Origin: Limimaricola sp964022235
GTDB lineage: Bacteria > Pseudomonadota > Alphaproteobacteria > Rhodobacterales > Rhodobacteraceae
Length of the DNA: 64,000 nucleotides
Direction of reading: 5' to 3'
NCBI RefSeq assembly: GCF_964022235.1
Contig: NZ_CAXHZL010000001.1
Span: 62,001 to 126,000, forward strand
Positions 33,639 through 41,941 of the stretch are shown here, one piece after another. A model generated the notes under the pieces. The model was not told the DNA's origin and did not search any database. It saw only the letters and a list, made by a program, of their open reading frames with translations. The position numbers and the translations under genes were made by a program. How positions within the stretch are numbered: position 1 is the first letter of the stretch; every line of letters starts with the position of its first letter.

Positions 33639-33992
33639 TCAGCCCTCTTTCTGGACCTGCATCAGTTCGCGCAGCAGGCGCTCTTCGCTCATGTCGTCCT
33701 GCGCCGGCTTGTCGGCTTCCTGGCTCATCAACAGCGACATCGAATCGGCCTCGGGCTCGTCGACCTCGATCTGGGTCTGGTGCGCCTCGATCATCCGCTC
33801 GCGCAGATCATCGGCCTGTTGGGTCTCGTCGGCGATCTCGCGCAGCGCGACGACGGGGTTCTTGTCGTTGTCGCGGCTAACCGTCAGCGGCGCGCCTGCG
33901 GTGATCTCGCGGGCGCGATGCGCAGCGAGCATCACCAGCTCGAACCGGTTCGGAACCTTGTCAACGCAATCTTCGACTGTCACGCGGGCCAT
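33639..33992 (-). CDS. rpoZ: DNA-directed RNA polymerase omega subunit
   Basis: 117 residues. MARVTVEDCVDKVPNRFELVMLAAHRAREI and NPVVALREIADE are diagnostic. It assists assembly of RNA polymerase and contributes to ppGpp binding, fitting its place upstream of rsh. The start at 33992 is set by the family N-terminus; the frame upstream is Cys/Arg-rich shadow. The C-terminal half is acidic and longer than in E. coli, as usual for alphaproteobacteria. Confidence 0.97.
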   Translation of the reverse strand: MARVTVEDCVDKVPNRFELVMLAAHRAREITAGAPLTVSRDNDKNPVVALREIADETQQADDLRERMIEAHQTQIEVDEPEADSMSLLMSQEADKPAQDDMSEERLLRELMQVQKEG

Positions 33993-34109
33993 CGGACGAC
34001 TCCCATCTCGGGTTGGGCAAAGGGCGGCCGCACGCGGAATCGCGCGGCACGGCTTCGAAAGCGCACGCATACAGCGCCCGCAGTTGGAACACAAGGCGCG
34101 CCGGGGCGG

Positions 34110-34703
34110 TCAGTCAAGCGGCTCCAGCCCGTCCAGAGCAGCAGGGGGCAGCGCGTCGCGCATCGTCACCACGTCCAGCCCGGTGACGGGGTGGCGCCAG
34201 TCCGGCGCGACCTCGGCCAGGGGCACCAGCACGAATCCGCGATCCTGAAGCCGCGGATGCGGCAGGATCAGCCGATCCGGCGTCTCGCGGGCCTGCGCCT
34301 CGGGGGTGAGATCGCGCCAGAGCGACCAAGCGGCGAGATCGGGCATTACCGCGTCATCGAGCGTCAGCAGATCCAGATCGAGGCTGCGCGGCCCCCAACG
34401 GGTCTGACGCTCGCGGCCGAACGCCGCCTCGATGCGGTGCAACTCGGCCAGAAGGTCGTCGGCGCCGCGCTCGGTGTCCATTGCCATGGCGGCATTGATG
34501 AAATCCGGGCCGATGCCCGCCGGATAGGCGGGGCTGCGCCAGAGCCTGCTGACGCGCACCTCAGATCCCAATGCAGCGACCTGCGCCATCGCCGCGCTCA
34601 GGCTCTCGGCAGGCGATCCCTGCACCGATGCCGCATTCGCCCCAAGTGCGATCAATGCTCGCCGGATGACGGGTCGCGTGCCAAGATTGTCCTGCGATAT
34701 CAT
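34110..34703 (-). CDS. folK: 2-amino-4-hydroxy-6-hydroxymethyldihydropteridine diphosphokinase
   Basis: 197-residue enzyme of folate synthesis transferring pyrophosphate to hydroxymethyldihydropterin. I read ALIALGANAAS at the N-terminus, the FGRERQTRWGPRSLDLDLLTLDD signature with the Mg-binding aspartates, and LILPHPRLQDRGFVLVPL. The start at 34703 (MISQDNLGTRP) is the first ATG before the conserved core. It is divergent from the NYN-domain gene (34821) and upstream of rpoZ on the same strand; that neighbourhood is common in this group. Confidence 0.95.
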   Translation of the reverse strand: MISQDNLGTRPVIRRALIALGANAASVQGSPAESLSAAMAQVAALGSEVRVSRLWRSPAYPAGIGPDFINAAMAMDTERGADDLLAELHRIEAAFGRERQTRWGPRSLDLDLLTLDDAVMPDLAAWSLWRDLTPEAQARETPDRLILPHPRLQDRGFVLVPLAEVAPDWRHPVTGLDVVTMRDALPPAALDGLEPLD

Positions 34704-34820
34704 ACGGTGTGTTTCCAGAGCTTGATTTTCACGGGCAAAGAAAGGCAGGGAAGAAGATAGCCGTGCTCGGTTTCGGGTCCCGGTCGGGCTCGGCGATATT
34801 TTAGTAGGGAATTTTTGACA

Positions 34821-35390
34821 ATGTTTTATCGCGACGAACGTCTCGCGCTCTTCATCGACGGCGCAAACCTGCACGCCACCGGCAAGGCTTTGGGCTTTGA
34901 CATCGACTACAAGCTGTTGCGGCAGGAATTCATGCGCCGGGGCCGGTTGATCCGGGCCTATTACTATACGGCTCTTCTCGACGGCGACGAATATTCGCCG
35001 ATCCGACCGCTGGTGGATTGGTTGCAGTACAACGGCTTTACCATGCGCACCAAGCCCGCGCGCGAATTCACCGACGCGCAGGGCCGTCGCAAGATCAAGG
35101 GCAACATGGACGTGGAGCTCGCGGTCGACGCGCTCGATATTGCGGATCGGATCGACCACGCGGTGCTGTTTTCGGGCGATGGCGATTTCCGCCCGCTGGC
35201 CGAGGCGCTGCAGCGGCGCGGGGTCCGGGTCTCGGTGGTCTCCTCGGTGCGTTCCTCGCCGTCGATGATCTCCGACGAGCTGCGCCGACAGGCCGATAAT
35301 TTCATCGATCTGGAGGAGTTGCGCGAGGTCGTGGGTCGCGCGCCGCGCCAGCAGACCTCCTCCCACGAGCGAAACGAGCACGACGACTGA
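34821..35390 (+). CDS. NYN domain protein (LabA/DUF88 family)
   Basis: 189 residues consisting essentially of one NYN/PIN-like nuclease domain with the acidic pocket LALFIDGANLHA, KGNMDVELAVDALDIA and LFSGDGDFRPLAEAL. It is the short LabA-like form without the extra C-terminal domain seen in the NYN protein at 18860. The ATG at 34821 is preferred over a TTG six bases earlier. RNA cleavage or turnover is the likely role; the target is unknown. The AT-rich stretch just upstream (ATATTTTAGTAGGGAATTTTTGAC) is probably promoter DNA. Confidence 0.93.
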   Translation: MFYRDERLALFIDGANLHATGKALGFDIDYKLLRQEFMRRGRLIRAYYYTALLDGDEYSPIRPLVDWLQYNGFTMRTKPAREFTDAQGRRKIKGNMDVELAVDALDIADRIDHAVLFSGDGDFRPLAEALQRRGVRVSVVSSVRSSPSMISDELRRQADNFIDLEELREVVGRAPRQQTSSHERNEHDD

Positions 35391-35499
35391 TTACCCCGCC
35401 CGGGCGGGGTGCTGGACCTCGCCGCCCGGAATGCTTAGCTGTGCGGCATCCCATGCGATGTCCCACGCGACCGGCCAAGCGTGCCCCGGAGGCTTCCCG

Positions 35500-36459
35500 A
35501 TGACCGAGACCACCCTGCCGCCCCTGACCCTGCACCTTGCAGCACCACGCGGCTTTTGCGCGGGCGTCGACCGCGCCATCAAGATCGTCGAGATGGCGCT
35601 CTCGAAATGGGGCGCTCCGGTCTATGTGCGCCACGAGATCGTCCACAACCGCTATGTCGTGGAGGATCTGCGCGCCAAGGGGGCGGTCTTCGTTGAGGAG
35701 CTGGACGAGGCCCCCGACGACCGGCCGGTAATCTTCTCTGCGCATGGTGTCGCCAAGGCGGTGCCTGCCGAGGCGACCCGGCGTGGCATGATCCAGGTCG
35801 ACGCCACCTGTCCGCTGGTGACCAAGGTGCACAACGAGGCGGCGCGTCACTCCGCCGAAGGGCTGCAGATGATCATGATCGGCCATGCGGGCCACCCCGA
35901 GACCGTGGGCACCATGGGCCAGCTGCCCGAGGGCGAGGTGCTGCTGGTCGAGACCGAGGCCGATGTGGCGACGGTCGAGGTGCGCGACCCCGAGCATCTC
36001 GCCTATGTCACACAGACCACGCTGTCGGTCGATGACACGGCGGGCATCGTCGCGGCGCTCAAGGCGCGGTTTCCCGCGATCAAGGGGCCCGGCAAGGAAG
36101 ACATCTGCTACGCCACCACCAACCGTCAGGAGGCGGTGAAGGCGATGGCCCCTGCGTGCGACGCGCTGCTGGTCGTCGGCGCGCCGAACTCCTCGAACTC
36201 CAAGCGTCTCGTCGAGGTCGCCTCGAAGGCGGGCTGCTCTTATGCGCAGCTCGTGCAGCGCGCCGCCGATATCGACTGGCGCGCGCTCGAAGGCATCGGC
36301 TCACTGGGTCTGACCGCGGGAGCCAGCGCGCCCGAGGTGTTGGTCGAGGAGGTGATCGAGGCCTTCCGCGCGCGCTTCGACGTGACAGTGAAGCTGGTGG
36401 AGACGGCGCAGGAGAACGTGGAGTTCAAGGTGCCGCGCATCCTGCGCGAGCCCGCCTGA
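35500..36459 (+). CDS. ispH: 4-hydroxy-3-methylbut-2-enyl diphosphate reductase
   Basis: 319-residue [4Fe-4S] enzyme performing the last step of the MEP isoprenoid pathway. The three cluster cysteines are Cys20 (PRGFCAGVDRAI), Cys104 (VDATCPLVTKVH) and Cys203 (DICYATTNRQ). Proton-relay segments FSAHGVAKAV and GHAGHPETVGTMG are present. The start at 35500 follows CCGGAGG by nine bases; an earlier ATG at 35431 would add a non-conserved leader. It fits with idi at the window's left edge in isoprenoid supply, although they are unlinked. Confidence 0.97.
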   Translation: MTETTLPPLTLHLAAPRGFCAGVDRAIKIVEMALSKWGAPVYVRHEIVHNRYVVEDLRAKGAVFVEELDEAPDDRPVIFSAHGVAKAVPAEATRRGMIQVDATCPLVTKVHNEAARHSAEGLQMIMIGHAGHPETVGTMGQLPEGEVLLVETEADVATVEVRDPEHLAYVTQTTLSVDDTAGIVAALKARFPAIKGPGKEDICYATTNRQEAVKAMAPACDALLVVGAPNSSNSKRLVEVASKAGCSYAQLVQRAADIDWRALEGIGSLGLTAGASAPEVLVEEVIEAFRARFDVTVKLVETAQENVEFKVPRILREPA

Positions 36460-36599
36460 TCCGGCCTGCTTTCGGTCGTCGTTTTCAGGCAAGCTCCGCT
36501 CTTCGATCGGACATCGCCGGGAGGGTGAGGCGTCACATGCCTGACCCAGCCCGCTCTTTGGTTTGGACGCACTGCGACGGCTGAACGCGCGCTATGGCA

Positions 36600-36665
36600 A
36601 CTTTGCTCTTCAAATACTCAAATCCCACGGTGCCGCTCGGGCGCAGCCTTGGGATTTGAGTATTT
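36600..36665. repeat. 21-bp motif copy 2 and inverted partner; 16-bp perfect inverted repeat
   Basis: 36600-36620 is a minus-orientation copy of TGAGTATTT-N3-GAG-N-AAAGT. Bases 36612-36627 form a perfect 16-bp inverted repeat with 36650-36665 (22-base loop), and the right arm begins a degenerate plus-orientation copy. It lies between the convergent ispH and Mn-catalase genes, so it may end transcription from both sides. The rest of the gap (36460-36713) shows no gene. Confidence 0.75.
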
Positions 36666-36713
36666 ACAGATTGAAGTTCGAGGTGGGCAGGCCCAGAGGC
36701 CCGCCCGTTTCGC

Positions 36714-37538
36714 TCATTCCTGCTCTGACTGGGCGCCCGATCCGGGCCTTGCACGGCCGAGGTCCGGCTTCTGGCCCAGCGGCTCGGGCTTGTCCTTCTT
36801 GGAAAAGGTGCCGCGTCCGTCGAGCGAGGGACCGGAGGTCCAGCGACCTTCGGGCGTCGGCTCGTCGAGCGAGGTATTGAGGAAGTAGTAGCTGTGCTCG
36901 GTCGCCTCATGTTCCTCGGGGGTGGAGTTCGGAATCGGCAGCGCCGCCTCCCAGCCGCCCAACTCCTCGATCACCGCGAGCCACTGCTGCTGGTGCATCG
37001 TGTCGCGCGCGATCAGGAAGGACAGCATGTCCTTCATGCCTGCATCGTCGGTCATGTTGTAGAGCCGCGAGGCCAGCACCCGGCCACCCGATTCGGCGGT
37101 GGCGTTGGCCATCATGTCCGCGGCGAGGTTGCCGGTGGCATAGACGTGGCTCATATCGAATGGCACGCCGTTGGCGTTGACCGGCATCGCCGAAAGGCCC
37201 GAGGACAGGATGTGGCGCGGGTTCATGCCGCCCAGGATCGCATGCACGATCGGGTCTTTTGCGGCCTCGTCCTGCACCTCGACCGGTGCGCCTTCGAGGT
37301 TGAGGGCGACGGCATGGCCGAGGAACTCGATATGGCTCAGCTCCTCGGTGGCGGTCATCATCAGCATGTCGCGGTATTTGGAATCGCCGCGCGCGCCCAT
37401 GGCCTGAAAGAAATACTGCATCGCGACGCGGATCTCGCCCTCGACGCCGCCGATCGCCTGCTGGAGATATTTGGCGAAGGCGGGAGAGGGTTTGTCGACG
37501 CGCACCTGGTACTGAAGCTTGGAGGAATGGTGGAACAT
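36714..37538 (-). CDS. manganese (non-heme) catalase
   Basis: 274-residue dimanganese catalase dismutating H2O2. Residues match the dimetal ligands known from Lactobacillus Mn-catalase almost number for number: Glu35 (GVEGEIR), Glu66 and His69 (EELSHI), Glu149 (TAESGGR) and His182 (DTMHQQQW). The C-terminal 45 residues are charged and disordered. The ATG at 37538 has GGAG upstream and starts the typical MFHH N-terminus. A 15-bp palindrome 45-60 bases upstream may be an operator. With MbfA it points to peroxide and iron defence. Confidence 0.95.
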   Translation of the reverse strand: MFHHSSKLQYQVRVDKPSPAFAKYLQQAIGGVEGEIRVAMQYFFQAMGARGDSKYRDMLMMTATEELSHIEFLGHAVALNLEGAPVEVQDEAAKDPIVHAILGGMNPRHILSSGLSAMPVNANGVPFDMSHVYATGNLAADMMANATAESGGRVLASRLYNMTDDAGMKDMLSFLIARDTMHQQQWLAVIEELGGWEAALPIPNSTPEEHEATEHSYYFLNTSLDEPTPEGRWTSGPSLDGRGTFSKKDKPEPLGQKPDLGRARPGSGAQSEQE

Positions 37539-37581
37539 GGGGAAGGCTCCGGTTGGGGTGAAGTCACGCCGGAGAACCCTT

Positions 37582-37596
37582 TCACCCATAGGGTGA
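37582..37596. promoter_or_regulatory. palindrome upstream of the Mn-catalase gene (candidate operator)
   Basis: TCACCC-ATA-GGGTGA is a perfect inverted repeat, with outer GAAC/GTTC bases also symmetric-looking. It sits about 45 bases before the catalase ATG in the gap shared with rnhA. No known regulator motif recognised. Confidence 0.35.
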
Positions 37597-37676
37597 GTTC
37601 CCGAGGGTACGTTGCCGGACGGCAAAGCTTCGCCTAAACGGGACGCCCCGATCCCTCCGACCAAGGACGCCTCTCA

Positions 37677-38144
37677 ATGGCCAAGATCTTCGCCTTCACC
37701 GATGGTGCCTGTTCGGGCAATCCCGGCCCCGGCGGCTGGGGCGCGCTGCTGCAGGCCAAGGACGGCGAAACCGTCACCAAGGAACGCGAGCTCAAGGGTG
37801 GCGAGCAGATGACCACCAACAACCGTATGGAGCTGATGGCCGCGATCGCGGCGCTCGAGGCGCTGGGCAAGCCCTCGAAGCTTACCGTCGTGACCGACAG
37901 CGCCTATGTGAAAGGGGGCATCACCGAATGGATGGCGGGATGGAAGCGCAAGGGATGGCGGACCTCGGCCGGCAAGCCGGTCAAGAACGAGGACCTTTGG
38001 CGCAGGCTCGACGAGGCGGCGGCACGGCACACGGTGGTCTGGACCTGGGTCAAGGGCCACGCCGGTCACCCCGAGAACGAGCGCGCCGACGAGTTGGCCC
38101 GCGCGGGCATGGCGCCGTTCAAACCGGGCCGCGCCCGCGCGTGA
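37677..38144 (+). CDS. rnhA: ribonuclease HI
   Basis: 155-residue enzyme degrading the RNA strand of RNA-DNA hybrids. Catalytic carboxylates are in FTDGACSGNPGPGGWG (Asp9), NNRMELMAAI (Glu), VTDSAYVKGG (Asp) and HPENERADELA (Asp). Divergent from the Mn-catalase gene and followed after seven bases by recO on the same strand, so the two are likely cotranscribed. Confidence 0.97.
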   Translation: MAKIFAFTDGACSGNPGPGGWGALLQAKDGETVTKERELKGGEQMTTNNRMELMAAIAALEALGKPSKLTVVTDSAYVKGGITEWMAGWKRKGWRTSAGKPVKNEDLWRRLDEAAARHTVVWTWVKGHAGHPENERADELARAGMAPFKPGRARA

Positions 38145-38151
38145 GCCGCCC

Positions 38152-38880
38152 ATGATCGAGTGGCGCGAAGAGGGGGCGCTGCTCCGGGTGCGCCGCCATG
38201 GCGAGGGCTCGGCCATCGTCGAGGTCTTCACCCGTGGCCACGGACTGCACGCCGGAGTGGTCCGGGGCGGCGGCTCGCGCCGTATCGCCCCTTTGCTGCA
38301 GCCCGGCGCGCAGCTCGATCTGACGTGGAAGGCCCGTTTGGGCGAGCATCTGGGTAACTTCACCTTCGAGCCGGTCCGTTCGCGCGCGGCGCAGGTGATG
38401 GAGGATCGGCTGGCGCTGGCCGGGCTCAACGCCGTCGCGGCGCTGCTCGTCACCGTGCTGCCCGAGCGCGACCCGCATGCGCCGCTCTATGACCGGACCA
38501 TGGCGCTGCTGGATCTGCTGGGCGAGAGCGAAGTCTGGCCGCTGGCCTATCTGCGCTGGGAGCTGGCGCTGCTGGAGGAGATGGGCTTCGCGCTCGATCT
38601 CGACCGCTGCGCCGTCACCGGTGCGACCGAGGGGCTGGATCTGGTTAGCCCGAAATCGGGCCGCGCGGTAAGCCGCGAAGGCGCGGGCGAATGGGCGTCG
38701 AAGCTGCTGCCGCTGCCAGCGGTGCTACGCGGTGAGGGGGAGGCCGAGGCCGCGGACATCGTCGCGGCGCTCAAGACCACCGGCTGGTTCATCGAACACC
38801 GGCTCGTGCCCGGCTCGGGCGACCGACCGCTGCCCCCGGCGCGGGGTCGGCTGATCGAGGCGATCGAAAGAGCCGGCTGA
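38152..38880 (+). CDS. recO: DNA repair protein RecO
   Basis: 242-residue recombination mediator of the RecFOR pathway, annealing ssDNA and displacing SSB. N-terminal OB-fold (MIEWREEGALLRVRRHGEGSAIVEVFTRGHGLHAGVVRGG) and a helical C-terminal region (LAYLRWELALLEEMGFALDLDRCAVTGATEGL) fit the family. The zinc-binding cysteines of some RecOs are not complete here (one Cys in DRCAVTG). It lies seven bases behind rnhA rather than behind era-DUF1491, where I would expect it in many relatives. Confidence 0.93.
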   Translation: MIEWREEGALLRVRRHGEGSAIVEVFTRGHGLHAGVVRGGGSRRIAPLLQPGAQLDLTWKARLGEHLGNFTFEPVRSRAAQVMEDRLALAGLNAVAALLVTVLPERDPHAPLYDRTMALLDLLGESEVWPLAYLRWELALLEEMGFALDLDRCAVTGATEGLDLVSPKSGRAVSREGAGEWASKLLPLPAVLRGEGEAEAADIVAALKTTGWFIEHRLVPGSGDRPLPPARGRLIEAIERAG

Positions 38881-38945
38881 GGCCCCTTGCCCCGCTGACG
38901 CTTTCCCGCCACCAGTGCGACGATTGAACGTTCCGTGAGAGTCGC

Positions 38946-39710
38946 ATGTATCCATTCGCCGAGCTGATGCCGCCGCAGCTTTTGTTGTTGTCCGTTCTCG
39001 TGGGCTTTGGCGCGGGCATCGTGAAGGGGATGGTGGGCTTCGCCATGCCGATGATCATGATCTCGGCGATGTCGATGTTCCTGCCGCCCGAACTCGCGCT
39101 CGCGGCGTTGATCGCGCCGACGCTGGTGACCAATGGCATGCAGGCCCTGCGGCAGGGCGGGACAGCGGCGTTCACCACCGTGAAGCGGTTTCGCGTCTAC
39201 CTGATCGCGGGGGGGCTGATGCTCGCCCTGAGCGCGCAGTTGGTGCGGGTGCTGAGCACCGAGGCGCTGTTCTTGCTGATCGGCGCGCCGGTCTCTGCCT
39301 TTGCCATTCTCCAGCTTTCGGGCTGGAAGCCGAAGATTCCCGAAAAAACCACCGGCATCGAGGCGCTGATCGGCGGGTTCTCGGGCTTCGTGGGCGGTGT
39401 CTCGGGTGTCTGGGGGCCGCCGACGGTGGCTTATCTCACGGCGATCGACACGCCCAAGGGCGATTCGATCCGGGTGCAGGGGGTGATCTACGGGCTCGGC
39501 GCACTGGCGCTCTCGGGCGCGCATCTGCAGTCGGGCGTGCTGAACGGCGCGACGCTGCCATTCTCGCTGTTCATGATCGTGCCAGCGGTGGCGGGCATGA
39601 TGCTCGGCGGGCTGGCGCACGACCGGATCGACCAGAAGGCGTTCAGGCAGGTGACGCTGATCGTGCTTCTGGTCGCCGGGCTCAATCTCGTGCGGCGTGC
39701 GGTGTTCTAG
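38946..39710 (+). CDS. TSUP (TauE/SafE) family membrane transporter
   Basis: 254-residue inner-membrane protein with about eight helices in two halves. Family motifs: VGFGAGIVKGMVGFAMPMIMI in the first half and GGFSGFVGGVSGVWGPPTVAYL in the second. TSUP proteins export or import sulfite, sulfonates or related organic anions; the substrate here is not predictable. Its stop shares CTAG with the stop of the convergent truB gene. Confidence 0.93.
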   Translation: MYPFAELMPPQLLLLSVLVGFGAGIVKGMVGFAMPMIMISAMSMFLPPELALAALIAPTLVTNGMQALRQGGTAAFTTVKRFRVYLIAGGLMLALSAQLVRVLSTEALFLLIGAPVSAFAILQLSGWKPKIPEKTTGIEALIGGFSGFVGGVSGVWGPPTVAYLTAIDTPKGDSIRVQGVIYGLGALALSGAHLQSGVLNGATLPFSLFMIVPAVAGMMLGGLAHDRIDQKAFRQVTLIVLLVAGLNLVRRAVF

Positions 39711-40612
39711 ACCACGAACACGCGGGAGGGGTGCAGCTCCGGCCCCATGACCCGGCCCACGGCCACGGCGTGGCCCTCATGCGCGGCCCAGGCCTCTTCA
39801 CCGTAGTCGAGCCCCGAGGCGATCACCGGCGCGGGGTTGCCGTTGCGGAGCCGCGTGGCCGATTCGGCCGAGCATGTCACGCGCGGCAGATCGGCGAGGC
39901 CGTCTTCCAGCGGACGCAGGAACCGGTCTAGCGCCTCGGACTTGGCCTCGGCCTCGATCTGCGCCAGCGTCACGCCCTCGGCGGCGGTGAACGGCCCCGA
40001 CCAGACCCGGCGCAGTTCGCGCACATGGCCCAGGCAACCGAGCTTTTCGCCCAGATCGCGCGCGATGGAGCGCACGTAGCCACCCTTGCCACAGACCATT
40101 TCGAGCTTCGCGTGATCGGCGTCGGGCCGATCCATGAGGATCAGGCTTTCGACCCAGAGCGGTCGCGCGGCCAGCTCCATCTCCTCGCCCGCCCTCGCGC
40201 GGGCATAGGCGCGCTGGCCATCGACCTTCACCGCCGAGAAGGCGGGCGGCACCTGTTCGATGTCGCCGACAAAGGAATGCAGCGCCTCCTTGATCTCGGC
40301 ATCCGTGGGGCGCGCGTCGGAGCGCGCCGTGACCTCGCCCTCGGCGTCGTCGGTGTTCGTCGCGGCCCCGAAGGTCACGGTGAACTCATAGGCTTTCAAC
40401 GCGTCGGTGATGTAGGGCACGGTCTTGGTCGCCTCGCCCAGCGCCACTGCGAGCACGCCGGTGGCGTCGGGGTCGAGCGTGCCCGCATGGCCCGCCTTCT
40501 TGGCGTCGAAGGCCCATTTGACCTTGTTGACCACCGCCGTGGAGGTCAGGCCCGCGGGCTTGTCCACCACCAGCCAGCCCGAGATGTCGCGTCCCTTGCG
40601 CTTGCGTGCCAT
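39707..40612 (-). CDS. truB: tRNA pseudouridine(55) synthase
   Basis: 301-residue enzyme making pseudouridine 55 in the T-loop of tRNAs. It shows GWLVVDKPAGLTSTAVVNKVKW, the catalytic Asp47 in AGTLDPDATGVLAVALGEATK, and VDGQRAYARARAGEE, with a KGGYVRSIARDLGEKLG motif near the middle. Member of the rbfA - phosphodiester glycosidase-like - truB run; rbfA and truB are commonly neighbours in bacteria. Confidence 0.97.
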   Translation of the reverse strand: MARKRKGRDISGWLVVDKPAGLTSTAVVNKVKWAFDAKKAGHAGTLDPDATGVLAVALGEATKTVPYITDALKAYEFTVTFGAATNTDDAEGEVTARSDARPTDAEIKEALHSFVGDIEQVPPAFSAVKVDGQRAYARARAGEEMELAARPLWVESLILMDRPDADHAKLEMVCGKGGYVRSIARDLGEKLGCLGHVRELRRVWSGPFTAAEGVTLAQIEAEAKSEALDRFLRPLEDGLADLPRVTCSAESATRLRNGNPAPVIASGLDYGEEAWAAHEGHAVAVGRVMGPELHPSRVFVV

Positions 40613-40645
40613 GTCGCCCCCGTTGATCCCGTAAGGTCGCGGGGC

Positions 40646-41410
40646 CTAGCCGCCGGGGCGCGCCTCGTCAACGGGCGACAGCACGCCGACGATCGGACCC
40701 ATGGCAAAGCCGAAGTCCGAACGGTTCAGCTCGGGCGCATGCAGGCGGCTGACATTGCCGTCGAAATACAGCGCCTGCGGCAGGCCGAGATGGTCGCGAA
40801 AGAACGATCCGAACTCGTGAAACGTCACCGGCGCATTGGCGATGACAAAGACCGCGCGGTCGCCCGCATCGGTCGTGCCGACGCCGTTGCGAATATTGCG
40901 CGAGGTGCTGTCGGGCAGAAAGCGCGGGTGCAATTCGCCGTCGATCACCAGCATCGGACCGGATTGGGTGGCGTAGCGGCACGCAGGGGCCTCGGTCTCG
41001 TAGCGCAAGGTTTCGATGGCGCGGGCGGTGTCGTCGCCGATGCAGAACACACCGTTGGGCAGCATGCCGAAGTTGCCGGGCCCGGCGTTGGTGACGAGGC
41101 GCATGACCTCTTCGCCGTTCTCGAGATACTGGCCCACGGGGCGACGATCGGGGTGATACATGCCCGCGTTCATCGCAAAATCGAGCTTGGCCCCGTCGGC
41201 CTCGCGGTCGATCGCCTGAAAGCTGCCGTAGAGCCCACCGCGCGGATCGGTCAGGAACAGGCGCAGGTCATCGGCGGCGGGATCGACCTCGCAGACCGTG
41301 TAGGACAGCCCCTCATAGTCCACATCCTCGCAGGCCGATGCCTCGACAGGGGCGGGCAGGGCGCAGGCCACGCCGAGGCCGAGCACGGCCAGAGCGAGGC
41401 GCGAGATCAT
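40646..41410 (-). CDS. secreted phosphodiester glycosidase family protein (NAGPA/DUF2233)
   Basis: 254 residues with a signal peptide (about 1-24) and the phosphodiester glycosidase domain: FAMNAGMYHPDRRPVGQYLENGE, NFGMLPNGVFCIGDD, TQSGPMLVIDGELHP, RNGVGTTDAG and a final ALYFDGNVSRLHAPE. The family is related to mammalian NAGPA, which removes GlcNAc from phosphodiesters; bacterial roles are undefined. Start overlaps the rbfA stop (ATGA), and truB follows after 33 bases, so this exported protein is embedded in a ribosome/tRNA maturation operon. Confidence 0.92.
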   Translation of the reverse strand: MISRLALAVLGLGVACALPAPVEASACEDVDYEGLSYTVCEVDPAADDLRLFLTDPRGGLYGSFQAIDREADGAKLDFAMNAGMYHPDRRPVGQYLENGEEVMRLVTNAGPGNFGMLPNGVFCIGDDTARAIETLRYETEAPACRYATQSGPMLVIDGELHPRFLPDSTSRNIRNGVGTTDAGDRAVFVIANAPVTFHEFGSFFRDHLGLPQALYFDGNVSRLHAPELNRSDFGFAMGPIVGVLSPVDEARPGG

Positions 41411-41856
41411 TCCCCGCCCTCCTCCGCGCCGCCCGAGCCGGCCTCGTTCGGCGCAACATCGTCGCCCTCGACGTCGCGGCGGACCTTTTCGTCCGACAGC
41501 AGGCGGCGGGTTTCGTCCATGCGATCAAAGGTGCGATCGATCTCGAACTTGAGGTCGGGCGCGTGCTTGAGCTTCATGTTGCGCGCCAGCAGGAAGCGGA
41601 TCTCGGGCTTGGCGCGACGCAGCGCGGCCAGCATCACCTCTTCGTCGCCGCCGCCCAGCGGCAGCACGAAGCAGGTAGCGCGCTTGAGGTCGGGCGTGGC
41701 CCGGACCTCGCCCACGGTGATCGACATGCCCGACAGCTCGGGCTCGTGCAGGTCGCCACGGGTCAGCAGCTCGGACAGGCTGCGGCGGATGAGTTCGCCC
41801 ACGCGCAGCTGACGCTGCGAAGGGCCACGGGGCTCGGAGGAACGGGTTTTGCTCAT
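41407..41856 (-). CDS. rbfA: 30S ribosome-binding factor A
   Basis: 149-residue cold-shock-linked KH-type factor for 30S maturation. I see QRQLRVGELIRRSLSELL, the ISITVGEVRATPDLKRATCFV-like stretch (SGMSITVGEVRATPDL) and LARNMKLKHAPDLKFEIDRTF. The C-terminal 30 residues are acidic and not conserved. Divergent from dapB, with an 85-base gap. Confidence 0.96.
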   Translation of the reverse strand: MSKTRSSEPRGPSQRQLRVGELIRRSLSELLTRGDLHEPELSGMSITVGEVRATPDLKRATCFVLPLGGGDEEVMLAALRRAKPEIRFLLARNMKLKHAPDLKFEIDRTFDRMDETRRLLSDEKVRRDVEGDDVAPNEAGSGGAEEGGE

Positions 41857-41941
41857 GCGGCTTCATCTAGTCTCCGAGGCCGGTCTTGCCAAGCGGGCGC
41901 GGCTCGCGCGAGGAAGGGACAGCATTCGAGAGGACAGGCAC

